64,000 nt of DNA from Epiperipatus broadwayi (lineage: Eukaryota; Onychophora; Udeonychophora; Euonychophora; Peripatidae): the NCBI GenBank assembly GCA_028023455.1, contig JAQFVV010000020.1, positions 4,265,092 through 4,329,091 of the forward strand, written 5' to 3'. Position numbers and translations under genes: made by a program. Under the pieces are notes generated by a model, which saw only the letters and a list, made by a program, of their open reading frames with translations, was not told the origin of the DNA and did not search any database. Positions 56,001-58,050 of the stretch are shown here, one piece after another (positions within the stretch are counted from its first letter, which is position 1; every line of letters starts with the position of its first letter).

Positions 56001-57848
56001 AATTTGCTTACCATGAAGGAAAAACTGTTCTAATATGATTCTACCTTCACACACGTATCTTATATGTGTGAGCATTTTGTTTTGAAATGGTCATTTTAAA
56101 AACATTGTACAATATATATATATATATTGATATAATGAAATGTAGATATATATATAACTGTGTTGTACATTTAATTGCAAAAGTGACAAAAGAGTTTTGA
56201 TTTATTTATCTATAATTCTTGAGTCCATTACTCTGCTACCCTACAAATTGCTCGGGCTATATAGATCTAAGTAAATATGATAGTAAAATAGTTAAAGCAA
56301 CCAATTTTTTTTATTATAAAAAGCTGTGGCAATGTAACATCCGAAAGAAATACAATAGGCATAATAATAATTTAATTCGTTTTATTTACCAATACTCTGT
56401 CATTCTAAATATTAATGTAAAATAATACTCATTCAGAGTTTAAATATAAAATTTTAACATATTGTTAAAATTTTATATTTAAACTCTGAATGAATATTAT
56501 TTTACATTAATATATATATATGGTATCAATATACTTTTGCTAAATTTAGACATGAAGCGAAGTTGTTTACATTAGTTGTCTTTTTGGAAAGTAGTAAAGA
56601 ATTCAGCTGACTTATATACTGAGTACAGATGATTTTCTAAAAACTGTTATCTATGATTGGCATTATTCATTTTGGACAATAAGAATATATGTATCATCAT
56701 ATAGTTGGTTGCTCTAGAAATTATGTAATATTCAAACATGCAAATAGCACATTAAAGATAAGTTTCTTTGAACTGACTACATAATTTTTTTTATTTACTC
56801 TGCTGAGATTTGTTCCATAAATGTAATTTGCTATTCAATTATTACTACATTAAACCAAATAATTAACAACTACTATTGATTGTATGGTTTTCACTTCTGC
56901 TGCTGACATTTGCAATAATTTTTATCTTTTATAGAAAAAAGTGAATTGAAAAGAGCAAAAGAAACTTTGATGGTAAAAATTTTTGAATTTGAGGCCATCA
57001 ATCTTATGAAAGCATCCTTTGATGTTAAAGGAAGTTGGTTTTTGAAGTGAATGATGGGAAGGTTATTTTGTTTTGTATATATATATGTTGTATATTTAGT
57101 TGAATATCATTTGTCAAGATTTATTTGTTAATAGATGAAACCATGGTTGTGAAAGAATTTTAGTGAAGTTTTGTTTTTGGCTAGTATTGTAATATTATAT
57201 GAATTTCTATTTTAGATATATATAAATATATTAATCTAATGGAAAAAATGTTTAACTGTTACCAGGATTCATGTTCCAATTATTTGATGCCTCCGATTTA
57301 TCTGATGAGGAAAAAAATCATTCCCAAAATGTATATTTGAGGAGAAAGATTATGGGATTTTTACTCTGGTGGTTGGTTCTAATGTAGTGGAATTTGACAA
57401 GAATGCATTGATAAAATATAAAAAATATTATTGTTCAAAAACTATAGATTAACATTATTACAGAAATATTTCACATAAAATTGCAAAAAGAAAGTTTAAA
57501 AAAGCTGATACAACTGATCTTCATTTATAAAAATATGTGTATGCTAATTCATTTTTTTTTAAATTAGATTATTTCTGCTGGCAGTGAATCTTACGTTTTT
57601 CATTGGAATATAAATGGCACTCTCAAAGTTCAAGTACCAACTACTCCATATAGTGTATATGCCGTTAATATTAATAATTCGGATACTTATAAGGTAAGAA
57701 GTAATCACAATTTTTTTGTTTAAAAGTGAAAGTAAACTATTAAATGTTTTTTTTCTTTTATTTTTAGGTTTTATCTGCATCTGGGAGTAGTCATAAAATT
57801 GACATTTGCACCAATTTTGCTTACAAAGCATTTTCTCTTTCCATTTAA
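1953..57848 (+). CDS. THOC6: THO complex subunit 6 (THOC6), 12 spliced coding exons, 327 aa
   Basis: THOC6 is a WD40 beta-propeller subunit of the nuclear THO complex, part of TREX, which couples transcription and splicing to mRNA export. Coding exons are 1953-2059, 2134-2198, 3479-3530, 13393-13444, 27300-27337, 32489-32537, 35449-35626, 39190-39242, 52264-52332, 54613-54726, 57568-57693 and 57768-57848. All use GT-AG and the phases fit, giving 327 codons plus TAA. Recognisable THOC6 blocks are [12 protein letters not shown] (8-19), [17 protein letters not shown] (61-77), a GH...D...WD repeat (GH at 151-152, D174, WD at 180-181), the [11 protein letters not shown] block (200-210), [15 protein letters not shown] (219-233) and the C-terminal AYKAFSLSI. 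Vertebrate THOC6 has about 341 residues in the same order. The match comes from recalled family knowledge, not a search. The start at 1953 is conservative; a 5-residue longer N-terminus from 1595 is possible. No frameshift or internal stop was found, so the gene looks intact. Confidence 0.93.
2134..2198 (+). CDS. THOC6: THOC6 exon 2 (residues 36-58)
   Basis: A 65-bp exon with acceptor TTTGCAG and donor GTAAAA. It encodes [12 protein letters not shown]...SIYSFQ, matching the FSLSSALS...FQA stretch of vertebrate THOC6. It ends in phase 1, which fits exon 3. Confidence 0.9.
2199..3478 (+). other. THOC6 intron 2, no other feature
   Basis: 1.28 kb of AT-rich intronic DNA with short homopolymer runs. 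I see no coding exon, RNA gene or recognisable transposon. Confidence 0.7.
3479..3530 (+). CDS. THOC6: THOC6 exon 3 (residues 58-75)
   Basis: A 52-bp exon with acceptor TTTTTAG and donor GTAACT. It encodes [18 protein letters not shown], close to AHDGPVYSMVSTDRHLLS of the vertebrate protein. It is followed by a ~9.9 kb intron. Confidence 0.9.
3531..4089 (+). other. THOC6 intron 3, proximal part
   Basis: AT-rich intronic DNA with no recognisable element before the foldback copy at ~4090. The full intron runs 3531-13392. Confidence 0.6.
4090..4291. repeat. Foldback repeat family, copy 1 (internally deleted)
   Basis: The left arm (about 4099-4222) contains ACATCACATGATCACCATTT, AAGCAAAACTCTCT, TATTGCCACT and CAATGGATGCCAGAAGG. 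It joins almost directly to an inverted right arm (about 4223-4291) with TCCATTGACTTGCACTGAG, TGGCAATACG and AGAGTTTTGCCTGTTTT. Full copies have a ~200 bp central region that is missing here. The same family occurs near 39987, 46005, 60926 and 61430. Confidence 0.75.
4292..5066 (+). other. Intron 3 stretch, no gene seen
   Basis: AT-rich DNA with multiple T runs. No exon, RNA gene or clear repeat was identified. Confidence 0.5.
5067..5261. repeat. Two-unit tandem duplication, period ~104 bp
   Basis: Unit 1 starts near 5067 and unit 2 near 5171. Both contain ATATAAATAT, TTTATCTGTG, CCTTGC and GATAAAGCAG in the same order with substitutions and small indels. This is an old tandem duplication of unknown origin. 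Confidence 0.6.
5262..7090 (+). other. Intron 3 stretch, no recognisable gene
   Basis: The part at 5262-5500 is less AT-rich than its surroundings and may be a repeat fragment, but I cannot name it. The remainder is T-rich intronic DNA. An 89-codon open frame at 5992-6261 has a low-complexity, hydrophobic composition typical of AT-rich noise. Confidence 0.45.
7112..7740 (+). mobile_element. Ty3/gypsy integrase relic joined to LINE-like RT fragment (left arm of inverted duplication)
   Basis: Broken + strand reading frames show a degenerate integrase-like stretch around 7200-7400, with a piece reading [11 protein letters not shown] that resembles the start of a Ty3/gypsy integrase core. At about 7660-7740 a fragment reads [20 protein letters not shown], typical of a non-LTR reverse transcriptase. 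Stops and frameshifts are frequent, so it is non-functional. The same mosaic recurs inverted at 8590-9176. Confidence 0.5.
7741..8589 (+). other. Spacer between the inverted arms in intron 3
   Basis: About 850 bp of AT-rich DNA with no recognised gene or repeat family. It would form the loop of the predicted long hairpin. Confidence 0.5.
8590..9176 (-). mobile_element. Inverted second copy of the gypsy/LINE mosaic (right arm)
   Basis: On the - strand the order repeats that of 7112-7740. A stretch reading [19 protein letters not shown] resembles the H2C2 zinc-binding region of Ty3/gypsy integrase (MKALARSYVWW... type). It is followed by a fragment matching the LINE-like [10 protein letters not shown] piece. 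Pairing positions keep a nearly constant coordinate sum (about 16288-16311), so the arms are collinear. Heavily mutated. Confidence 0.5.
9240..9700 (-). mobile_element. Ty3/gypsy gag zinc-knuckle and protease relic
   Basis: On the - strand a short frame at about 9472-9550 has cysteines spaced as [22 protein letters not shown], resembling the gag zinc knuckle region of Ty3/gypsy elements. Downstream at about 9270-9330 a frame reads [13 protein letters not shown], resembling an aspartic protease site with DTG changed to DPG. Stops interrupt the frames. It continues toward the integrase relic at 8980-9120, which implies loss of the RT region. Confidence 0.42.
9701..11889 (+). other. Intron 3 stretch, mostly unrecognised
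   Basis: AT-rich DNA with a (TA)n run at about 10292-10312 and a short local duplication of ACTAGAGGCTAT near 10751 and 10779. A 68-codon - strand frame at 9762-9968 could be part of the neighbouring gag relic, but I cannot show it. Confidence 0.4.
11890..12780 (-). mobile_element. Possible Ty3/gypsy RNase H remnant
   Basis: A - strand frame at 12540-12779 begins with QYVYGHRYF, which resembles the YGRxF start of gypsy RNase H. A further - strand piece near 11915-11960 reads NADGLSM, recalling the NADGLSRL motif at the end of that domain. The two are about 600 bp apart in broken frames, so this is a weak assignment. Confidence 0.25.
12781..13392 (+). other. Distal intron 3
   Basis: AT-rich intronic DNA leading to the T-rich polypyrimidine tract of exon 4. 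Nothing else was identified. Confidence 0.6.
13393..13444 (+). CDS. THOC6: THOC6 exon 4 (residues 75-92)
   Basis: A 52-bp exon with acceptor CTCTTTTTAG and a weak donor GTGTCA. It encodes [18 protein letters not shown], matching SAGDGEVKAWLWAEMLKK. It ends in phase 0, and a ~13.9 kb intron follows. Confidence 0.88.
13445..14025 (+). other. Proximal intron 4
   Basis: AT-rich DNA with an ATATATATATATA run near 13621-13645. No gene or named repeat was seen. Confidence 0.6.
14028..16441. mobile_element. Tigger/pogo-like DNA transposon, copy A, interrupted by another element
   Basis: The ends are inverted: CACCTGGGTCTC at 14028 and its complement GAGACCCAGGTG ending at 16441. Each is flanked by the dinucleotide TA (14026-14027 and 16442-16443), as in Tc1/mariner/pogo insertions. 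Subterminal TTACGCG/TTATGCGA-type motifs recall Tigger ends. Copy B (41553-45273) shares both ends. An internal hairpin lies near 14099-14186. Removing the nested insertion at 14365-15896 leaves a ~0.87 kb element with no transposase frame, so it is non-autonomous. Confidence 0.8.
14365..15896. mobile_element. Nested DNA transposon with 8-bp target duplication (Merlin- or hAT-like)
   Basis: Terminal inverted repeats start GGTTGTTTTACAATAGCG at 14365 and are mirrored at 15896. The first 28 bases match exactly and the next ~10 imperfectly. The flanks are an exact 8-bp duplication AAATTACA (14357-14364 and 15897-15904). The insert has T/A-rich low-complexity segments (14450-14850) and a more GC-rich right part (15050-15860). 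An 8-bp duplication fits hAT or Merlin, and the GG terminus favours Merlin. No transposase frame was found; open frames inside are low-complexity. Confidence 0.8.
16444..20880 (+). other. Intron 4 stretch, no gene seen
   Basis: About 4.4 kb of AT-rich DNA. There is a short local duplication (AATGCAAACTATATTAAAAT at about 16733 and 16768) and a (GA)n run near 20816-20830. No exon with THOC6-like content and no clear transposon frame was found. Confidence 0.5.
20881..22850 (-). mobile_element. Non-LTR retrotransposon (LINE) relic, antisense, RTE/jockey-type
   Basis: On the - strand, in 5' to 3' order, the pieces are a [11 protein letters not shown] stretch (about 22640-22670) and a reverse-transcriptase block with [20 protein letters not shown] followed by [17 protein letters not shown] (22258-22400). 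A C-terminal block follows with [20 protein letters not shown] and LCWIGYVKR (21115-21360), then a [13 protein letters not shown]-like tail to about 21050. Frameshifts and stops separate the blocks and part of the RT palm is missing. The motifs are those of invertebrate LINEs of the RTE/jockey kind; the clade is not certain. Confidence 0.75.
22851..24600 (+). other. Intron 4 stretch with (TA)n and an exon-like segment
   Basis: It contains a (TA)n run at about 22898-22919. The segment 23305-23418 has a good acceptor (CTTTACAG) and donor (GGTAAGAA) and is discussed as a finding. If spliced into THOC6 it would meet a stop after seven codons. Otherwise AT-rich with nothing recognised. Confidence 0.4.
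24620..24670 (-). ncRNA. Degenerate hammerhead-ribozyme-like motif
   Basis: Read on the - strand, the segment has TTGATGA, then a GACTG/CAGTC stem with loop CTGGA, then GAAAC and TGTC. This follows the hammerhead core CUGAUGA - stem II - GAAA - NUH, with C3 replaced by U and GUC as the cleavage triplet. Stem III would be only two base pairs, as in hammerheads described from Penelope-like elements. The C3 change would probably inactivate it. A Penelope-like endonuclease relic lies on the same strand at 27509-27863. Confidence 0.4.
25565..25790 (-). mobile_element. LINE 3'-end fragment (ATCATCATCATT tail)
   Basis: ATCATCATCATTATTTGTC is followed by TATGAAGATCTTTTCAAG and TTTAATC. It is closely similar to the start of the LINE remnant at 36529, where ATCATCATCATTATTTTC precedes GATGAAGATATTTTCAAG. 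The ATC repeat looks like the 3' tail of a LINE read from the other strand. Too degraded for coding content. Confidence 0.5.
25791..27299 (+). other. Distal intron 4, no gene seen
   Basis: AT-rich intronic DNA. The part at 26200-26460 is somewhat less AT-rich and may be an unnamed repeat. No exon was recognised. Confidence 0.5.
27300..27337 (+). CDS. THOC6: THOC6 exon 5 (microexon, residues 93-105)
   Basis: A 38-bp exon with acceptor TTGCTTAG and a strong donor GTAAGT. It encodes [13 protein letters not shown] in phase 0 to 2. Sequence conservation is weak. Support comes from the donor, the phase fit on both sides and the spacing: exons 5 and 6 together supply exactly the 19 residues found between the LKK and EINAL blocks of vertebrate THOC6. 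Confidence 0.72.
27509..27863 (-). pseudogene. Penelope-like element relic, GIY-YIG endonuclease C-terminal part
   Basis: On the - strand a frame (27509-27763, extended upstream to about 27863) reads [19 protein letters not shown] followed by [15 protein letters not shown]. This resembles the conserved H...GH..D...AK......RK.KEA.. region near the end of the GIY-YIG endonuclease of Penelope-like retroelements. A piece resembling YYGES upstream could be the GIY-YIG start. Reverse transcriptase is not recognisable nearby. The identification rests on recalled motif patterns. Confidence 0.5.
27864..29670 (+). other. Intron 5 stretch, no recognised gene
   Basis: Two overlapping frames of 80-91 codons at 28636-28911 run on opposite strands. 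Neither resembles a family I recognise, so I do not call them genes. An 75-codon Lys/Phe-rich frame at 28095-28322 is low-complexity. The rest is AT-rich. Confidence 0.4.
29680..29925. repeat. Degenerate minisatellite, period ~80 bp
   Basis: The phrase (T)ATTCTACAAA..TGACTAC(T/A)A..CAAAAT.ATCTCATC recurs at about 29691 and 29771, with a weaker third unit toward 29890 (TATCTTACTAATGCTGACTA). The units differ at many positions. Confidence 0.5.
29940..31731 (+). pseudogene. hAT transposase relic (GTF2IRD2/ZBED-like), 5'-truncated
   Basis: + strand pieces read [17 protein letters not shown] (BED-type zinc finger end, ~30035-30085), then [20 protein letters not shown] and CVEGEFVN (30140-30255), then [11 protein letters not shown] (~30570-30605). 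This is the order of hAT transposases related to GTF2IRD2-like proteins. Many stops and deletions interrupt it. The 3' end at 31731 reads CCCTACCCCTG, the complement of a hAT-type CAGGGGTAGGG terminus. I did not find the matching left terminus, so the target-site duplication cannot be confirmed. Confidence 0.7.
31732..32165. repeat. Tandem duplication, 118-130 bp units
   Basis: Two units, about 31848-31970 and 31981-32100, share CTGCAAATAAT, TCCAGAGA, ATATT TTTATGA-like, TTTTTAATTT and CATGTAAACT(A/G)AGATAA in order. Flanking phrases CTATACAATAACT and ATTAAAAATGG/AGA at 31734 and 32118 are also duplicated, so the larger unit is ~385 bp. Confidence 0.55.
32489..32537 (+). CDS. THOC6: THOC6 exon 6 (microexon, residues 105-121)
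   Basis: A 49-bp exon with acceptor ACTTGTAG and donor GTAAAT. It encodes (G)[16 protein letters not shown]. The [12 protein letters not shown] junction aligns with EINALLLVPK-EN of vertebrate THOC6. A strong intronic inverted repeat starts about 225 bp downstream. Confidence 0.78.
32538..32762 (+). other. Proximal intron 6
   Basis: AT-rich DNA between exon 6 and the inverted repeat. No feature was seen. Confidence 0.5.
32763..33422. repeat. Inverted repeat, ~187-bp arms
   Basis: The left arm 32763-32949 pairs with the right arm 33236-33422. Shared anchors are ATTATTTCCG, CATGTAATAAAAATATAATA, GACATTTCA, CAATAACAAGTACTT, GAGATTTAAAATTGTTATTT and TCTATTGGTTGAGA, each found as its reverse complement in the other arm. 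Identity is high, with scattered substitutions. It could be a MITE. In pre-mRNA it would make a long hairpin ~225 bases after exon 6. Confidence 0.8.
33423..34630 (+). other. Intron 6 stretch, no recognised gene
   Basis: AT-rich DNA. A 75-codon frame at 33980-34207 has a mixed composition (a [10 protein letters not shown] stretch) but no family resemblance that I can name. Confidence 0.4.
34635..34689. mobile_element. Solo terminus of a Tigger/pogo-like element
   Basis: The sequence ends CTAGGGGACTGCCTG followed by TA. Its complement begins CAGGCAGTCCCCTAGTTATG, typical of Tigger-type inverted termini. No opposite end was found nearby, so it is a fragment. It is distinct from the CACCTGGG family of copies A and B. 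Confidence 0.55.
34692..35448 (+). other. Distal intron 6
   Basis: AT-rich DNA up to the T-rich tract and TTCTTAAG acceptor of exon 7. No other feature. Confidence 0.5.
35449..35626 (+). CDS. THOC6: THOC6 exon 7 (residues 122-181)
   Basis: At 178 bp, the longest exon. It encodes a blade ending RIWD (136-139) and a textbook WD repeat with GH at 151-152, YIHC at 155-158, [13 protein letters not shown] at 168-180 and the WD completed by exon 8. This is the strongest single identification of the gene. The donor is GTAAGA. Confidence 0.95.
35627..36298 (+). other. Proximal intron 7
   Basis: AT-rich DNA with a (TA)n run near 35984-36001 and T-rich tracts. No gene was seen. Confidence 0.5.
36299..36371 (-). 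tRNA. tRNA-Gly(UCC)-like sequence, probably pseudogene or SINE head
   Basis: On the - strand, 73 bases have a 7-bp acceptor stem (GTGTTGG with TCAACAC), the anticodon arm GCTGC-CTTCCAA-GCAGC with anticodon TCC, and a 5-bp T stem CCGGG/CCCGG. The layout matches animal tRNA-Gly(UCC). Oddities are a T loop of 8 instead of 7 bases without the usual TTCGA, a D loop lacking GG, and no T-run terminator downstream. It is therefore likely a pseudogene or retroposed copy. Confidence 0.55.
36529..37215 (-). mobile_element. LINE relic, 3' part, antisense
   Basis: A - strand frame at 36980-37204 reads [20 protein letters not shown], then [15 protein letters not shown] and VNNYKYL. This is the end of the reverse-transcriptase palm region seen in invertebrate LINEs. 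Downstream the sequence runs to an ATCATCATCATT tail at 36529. It is related to the fragment at 25565 and probably the same clade as the LINE at 20881-22850. Confidence 0.7.
37216..38384 (+). other. Intron 7 stretch, no named feature
   Basis: AT-rich except 37790-38030, where a 71-codon frame (37808-38023) has balanced composition but no recognised family and no splice context tying it to THOC6. Confidence 0.4.
38385..38705. repeat. GC-rich tandem repeat with GGCGCTG every ~70 bp
   Basis: The heptamer GGCGCTG (once GGCACTG) occurs at 38391, 38469, 38540, 38609 and 38680, a spacing of 69-78 bp. The phrase GCTTAC(A/G)TCGTCTGCTAC occurs at about 38569 and 38634. Local GC is about 50%, against roughly 30% around it, and CpG is common. 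It looks like a short tandem array or a repeat-derived element with internal periodicity. No protein or RNA family was recognised. Confidence 0.6.
38706..39189 (+). other. Distal intron 7
   Basis: AT-rich DNA before exon 8. No feature. Confidence 0.5.
39190..39242 (+). CDS. THOC6: THOC6 exon 8 (residues 181-198)
   Basis: A 53-bp exon with acceptor TTTCAG and donor GTAAGA. It encodes [18 protein letters not shown], matching DLRTAKEVQTIEVYKHE. It is followed by a ~13 kb intron. Confidence 0.9.
39243..39986 (+). other. Proximal intron 8
   Basis: AT-rich DNA with only noise-like open frames. Confidence 0.5.
39987..40455. repeat. Foldback repeat family, copy 2 (most complete)
   Basis: The left arm has AACATCACATG, AAAACTCACTATATG, TATTGCCAC, CAATGGATGCCAGAAGGC and GTGCCTACTCATCCAATATC. 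The right arm (about 40335-40455) is its near-exact reverse complement, ending TGGCAATACG and GTGAGTTTTGCC. Well-matched arm length is about 115 bp. The centre holds GGTTGCTGGAGGGTTGCATT and GTGCAGTGCTCTCAG, shared with the copies at 46005 and 61430. No transposase. It looks like a foldback/MITE family. Confidence 0.8.
40456..41550 (+). other. Intron 8 stretch, no gene seen
   Basis: AT-rich DNA with no recognised element. Confidence 0.5.
41553..45273. mobile_element. Tigger/pogo-like transposon, copy B (3.7 kb)
   Basis: The ends CACCTGGGTCTCG (41553) and CGAGACCCAGGTG (to 45273) match copy A and are flanked by TA at 41551 and 45274. The last ~240 bp resemble the right end of copy A (TTTGTCTTGTAT, GAAATTTTTTATTAGTCATA, TTAAAGTAATTTT, TTGCTTTGCTTTTA). 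The first ~60 bp resemble its left end. The ~3.3 kb interior is not shared and has no transposase frame I can recognise. It may be a decayed autonomous copy or carry unrelated insertions. Short Tigger-like motifs were not found. Confidence 0.75.
45276..46003 (+). other. Intron 8 stretch, no gene seen
   Basis: AT-rich DNA with no recognised element. Confidence 0.5.
46004..46218. repeat. Foldback repeat family, copy 3 (one arm plus centre)
   Basis: It has AAACTCTCCATACAGTAG, GTGCAAGCCAGAGTAATCAA, GTGCCTACTCATCCAACATC and then the central region in reverse orientation to copy 2 (GATCTAATGCAACCCTCCAG). The second arm is missing. Confidence 0.7.
46344..46560 (+). mobile_element. tRNA-derived SINE-like element
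   Basis: It begins with a tRNA-like head with an A-box-like TTAGCCGAGAGG (about 46357) and a B-box-like GGGTTCGCCTCC (about 46410). The spacing is longer than in most tRNAs, recalling class II (Leu/Ser) tRNAs with a long variable arm. A ~130 bp unrelated body follows. The folding is imperfect, so it is not a functional tRNA. I did not find flanking duplications. Confidence 0.45.
46561..48146 (+). other. Intron 8 stretch, no gene seen
   Basis: AT-rich DNA with a (GT)n microsatellite at about 47556-47573. No exon or transposon was identified. Confidence 0.5.
48147..49468 (+). mobile_element. Retrotransposed insert bounded by a 15-bp target-site duplication
   Basis: AAAACTAGCTTAGTT occurs at 48147-48161 and again at 49454-49468. 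The right copy follows AATAAA (49444-49449) and an A-rich tail. This is the signature of LINE-driven target-primed insertion of a polyadenylated RNA. The insert 48162-49453 has no introns and an open frame for most of its length. It sits in the same orientation as THOC6. Confidence 0.85.
48163..49227 (+). pseudogene. Processed retrocopy of an unrecognised acidic nuclear-type protein, one in-frame TGA
   Basis: One frame is open over 355 codons apart from a TGA at 48772-48774, ending in TAA. It is 5'-truncated at the insertion point. The product is hydrophilic: a Gln/Glu/Lys-rich first half ending in a strongly basic [13 protein letters not shown] (likely nuclear localisation), then a Ser/Glu/Asp-rich acidic tail. 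Two imperfect ~40-residue repeats share [18 protein letters not shown] and [19 protein letters not shown] ~220-base 3' UTR precedes the poly(A) signal. I do not recognise the family. The intact flanking duplication and near-open frame suggest recent insertion. The parent gene should lie elsewhere with introns. Confidence 0.7.
49469..51055 (+). other. Intron 8 stretch with G15 run
   Basis: AT-rich DNA with an uninterrupted run of 15 G at 49758-49772. Near 50950-51020 a short phrase (AGAATGG, CTTTT and GGTCCTAA) is duplicated. No gene was seen. Confidence 0.5.
51056..51235. repeat. Imperfect palindrome, ~75-bp arms, carrying hammerhead-like motifs head to head
   Basis: The left end CCAACCTTCTTA and right end TAAGAAGGTTGG are inverted. 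Internal matches include ACTATTTTTTACACCAAAA, TTATAGTTTCGACTGCCCT and their complements. The right half carries a complete hammerhead-like core on the + strand. The left half carries a partial one on the - strand. Confidence 0.75.
51141..51190 (+). ncRNA. Hammerhead ribozyme-like motif (type I, minimal stem III)
   Basis: The core CUGAUGA lies at 51151-51157 and GAAA at 51174-51177. Between them a 6-bp stem II (59-64 with 68-73, one G-U pair, loop AGG) is preceded by one unpaired base. After GAAA, A-C pairs with G-U around a single base to give a two-pair stem III, then the cleavage triplet GUA (51180-51182). Bases 51183-51187 (AGAGA) pair with 51146-51150 (TTTCT, one G-U) to give stem I. Such very short stem III hammerheads are known from Penelope-like retroelements, where they may act as dimers. 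Activity is not shown. Confidence 0.5.
51236..52263 (+). other. Distal intron 8
   Basis: AT-rich DNA with an (ATT)n microsatellite at about 52155-52180, ~85 bp upstream of exon 9. Confidence 0.6.
52264..52332 (+). CDS. THOC6: THOC6 exon 9 (residues 199-221)
   Basis: A 69-bp exon with acceptor TTTTTGCAG and donor GTAAAT. It encodes [18 protein letters not shown] then NDDWM, matching the highly conserved [21 protein letters not shown] block. Confidence 0.94.
52333..54612 (+). other. THOC6 intron 9, no other feature
   Basis: 2.28 kb of AT-rich intronic DNA. No repeat family, RNA gene or extra exon was recognised. Confidence 0.55.
54613..54726 (+). CDS. THOC6: THOC6 exon 10 (residues 222-259)
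   Basis: A 114-bp exon with acceptor TTTTTACAG and donor GTAAGT. It encodes [14 protein letters not shown] and then a divergent stretch up to MFYEDS, matching [14 protein letters not shown]...TFYQD. Confidence 0.94.
54727..56408 (+). other. Proximal intron 10
   Basis: AT-rich DNA with (TA)n runs near 54770 and 56112. No gene was seen. Confidence 0.55.
56409..56513. repeat. Near-perfect palindrome, 51-bp arms, 3-base loop
   Basis: Arm 56409-56459 is the reverse complement of 56463-56513 except at one position: C56428 faces A56494. The loop is TAT at 56460-56462. In pre-mRNA this is a 51-bp hairpin with a single A-C mismatch. Confidence 0.9.
56514..57567 (+). other. Distal intron 10
   Basis: AT-rich DNA up to the T-rich acceptor tract of exon 11. 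No feature. Confidence 0.55.
57568..57693 (+). CDS. THOC6: THOC6 exon 11 (residues 260-301)
   Basis: A 126-bp exon with acceptor AAATTAG and donor GTAAGA. It encodes [20 protein letters not shown], then [19 protein letters not shown], matching LILSAGQG...QWQLSGELKAQVP. Confidence 0.93.
57768..57848 (+). CDS. THOC6: THOC6 exon 12 (residues 302-327, stop TAA)
   Basis: The terminal coding exon, with acceptor ATTTTTAG after a T-rich tract. It encodes [20 protein letters not shown] then AFSLSI and stop, matching [26 protein letters not shown]. Confidence 0.94.
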   Translation, partial: VLSASGSSHKIDICTNFAYKAFSLSI

Positions 57849-57924
57849 ATATAAAGGAATCAAGTCCATTATGTATATATATATTTTGTACTTTTATAAA
57901 GTTTGGATTTTACATGTGATTATT

Positions 57925-57930
57925 AATAAA
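57925..57930 (+). terminator. Polyadenylation signal AATAAA of THOC6
   Basis: A canonical AATAAA lies 77 bases after the stop codon. A second AATAAA at 58045-58050 is followed by the T/G-containing ATTGTTGTC, so either could define a short 3' UTR. Confidence 0.55.
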
Positions 57931-58044
57931 GTGTCAATTACTGAATTAAATTACTCTAAATGTTATACCCACACAATCATAAAAACATTACATCTCAAGA
58001 TGATGCAAGACATGTATTAATAAATTACTGTGATAGGCTGAAAA

Positions 58045-58050
58045 AATAAA
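58045..58050 (+). terminator. Second candidate AATAAA of THOC6
   Basis: AATAAA in an A-rich context, followed within 10 bases by ATTGTTGTC. It is an alternative to the signal at 57925. Confidence 0.4.
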
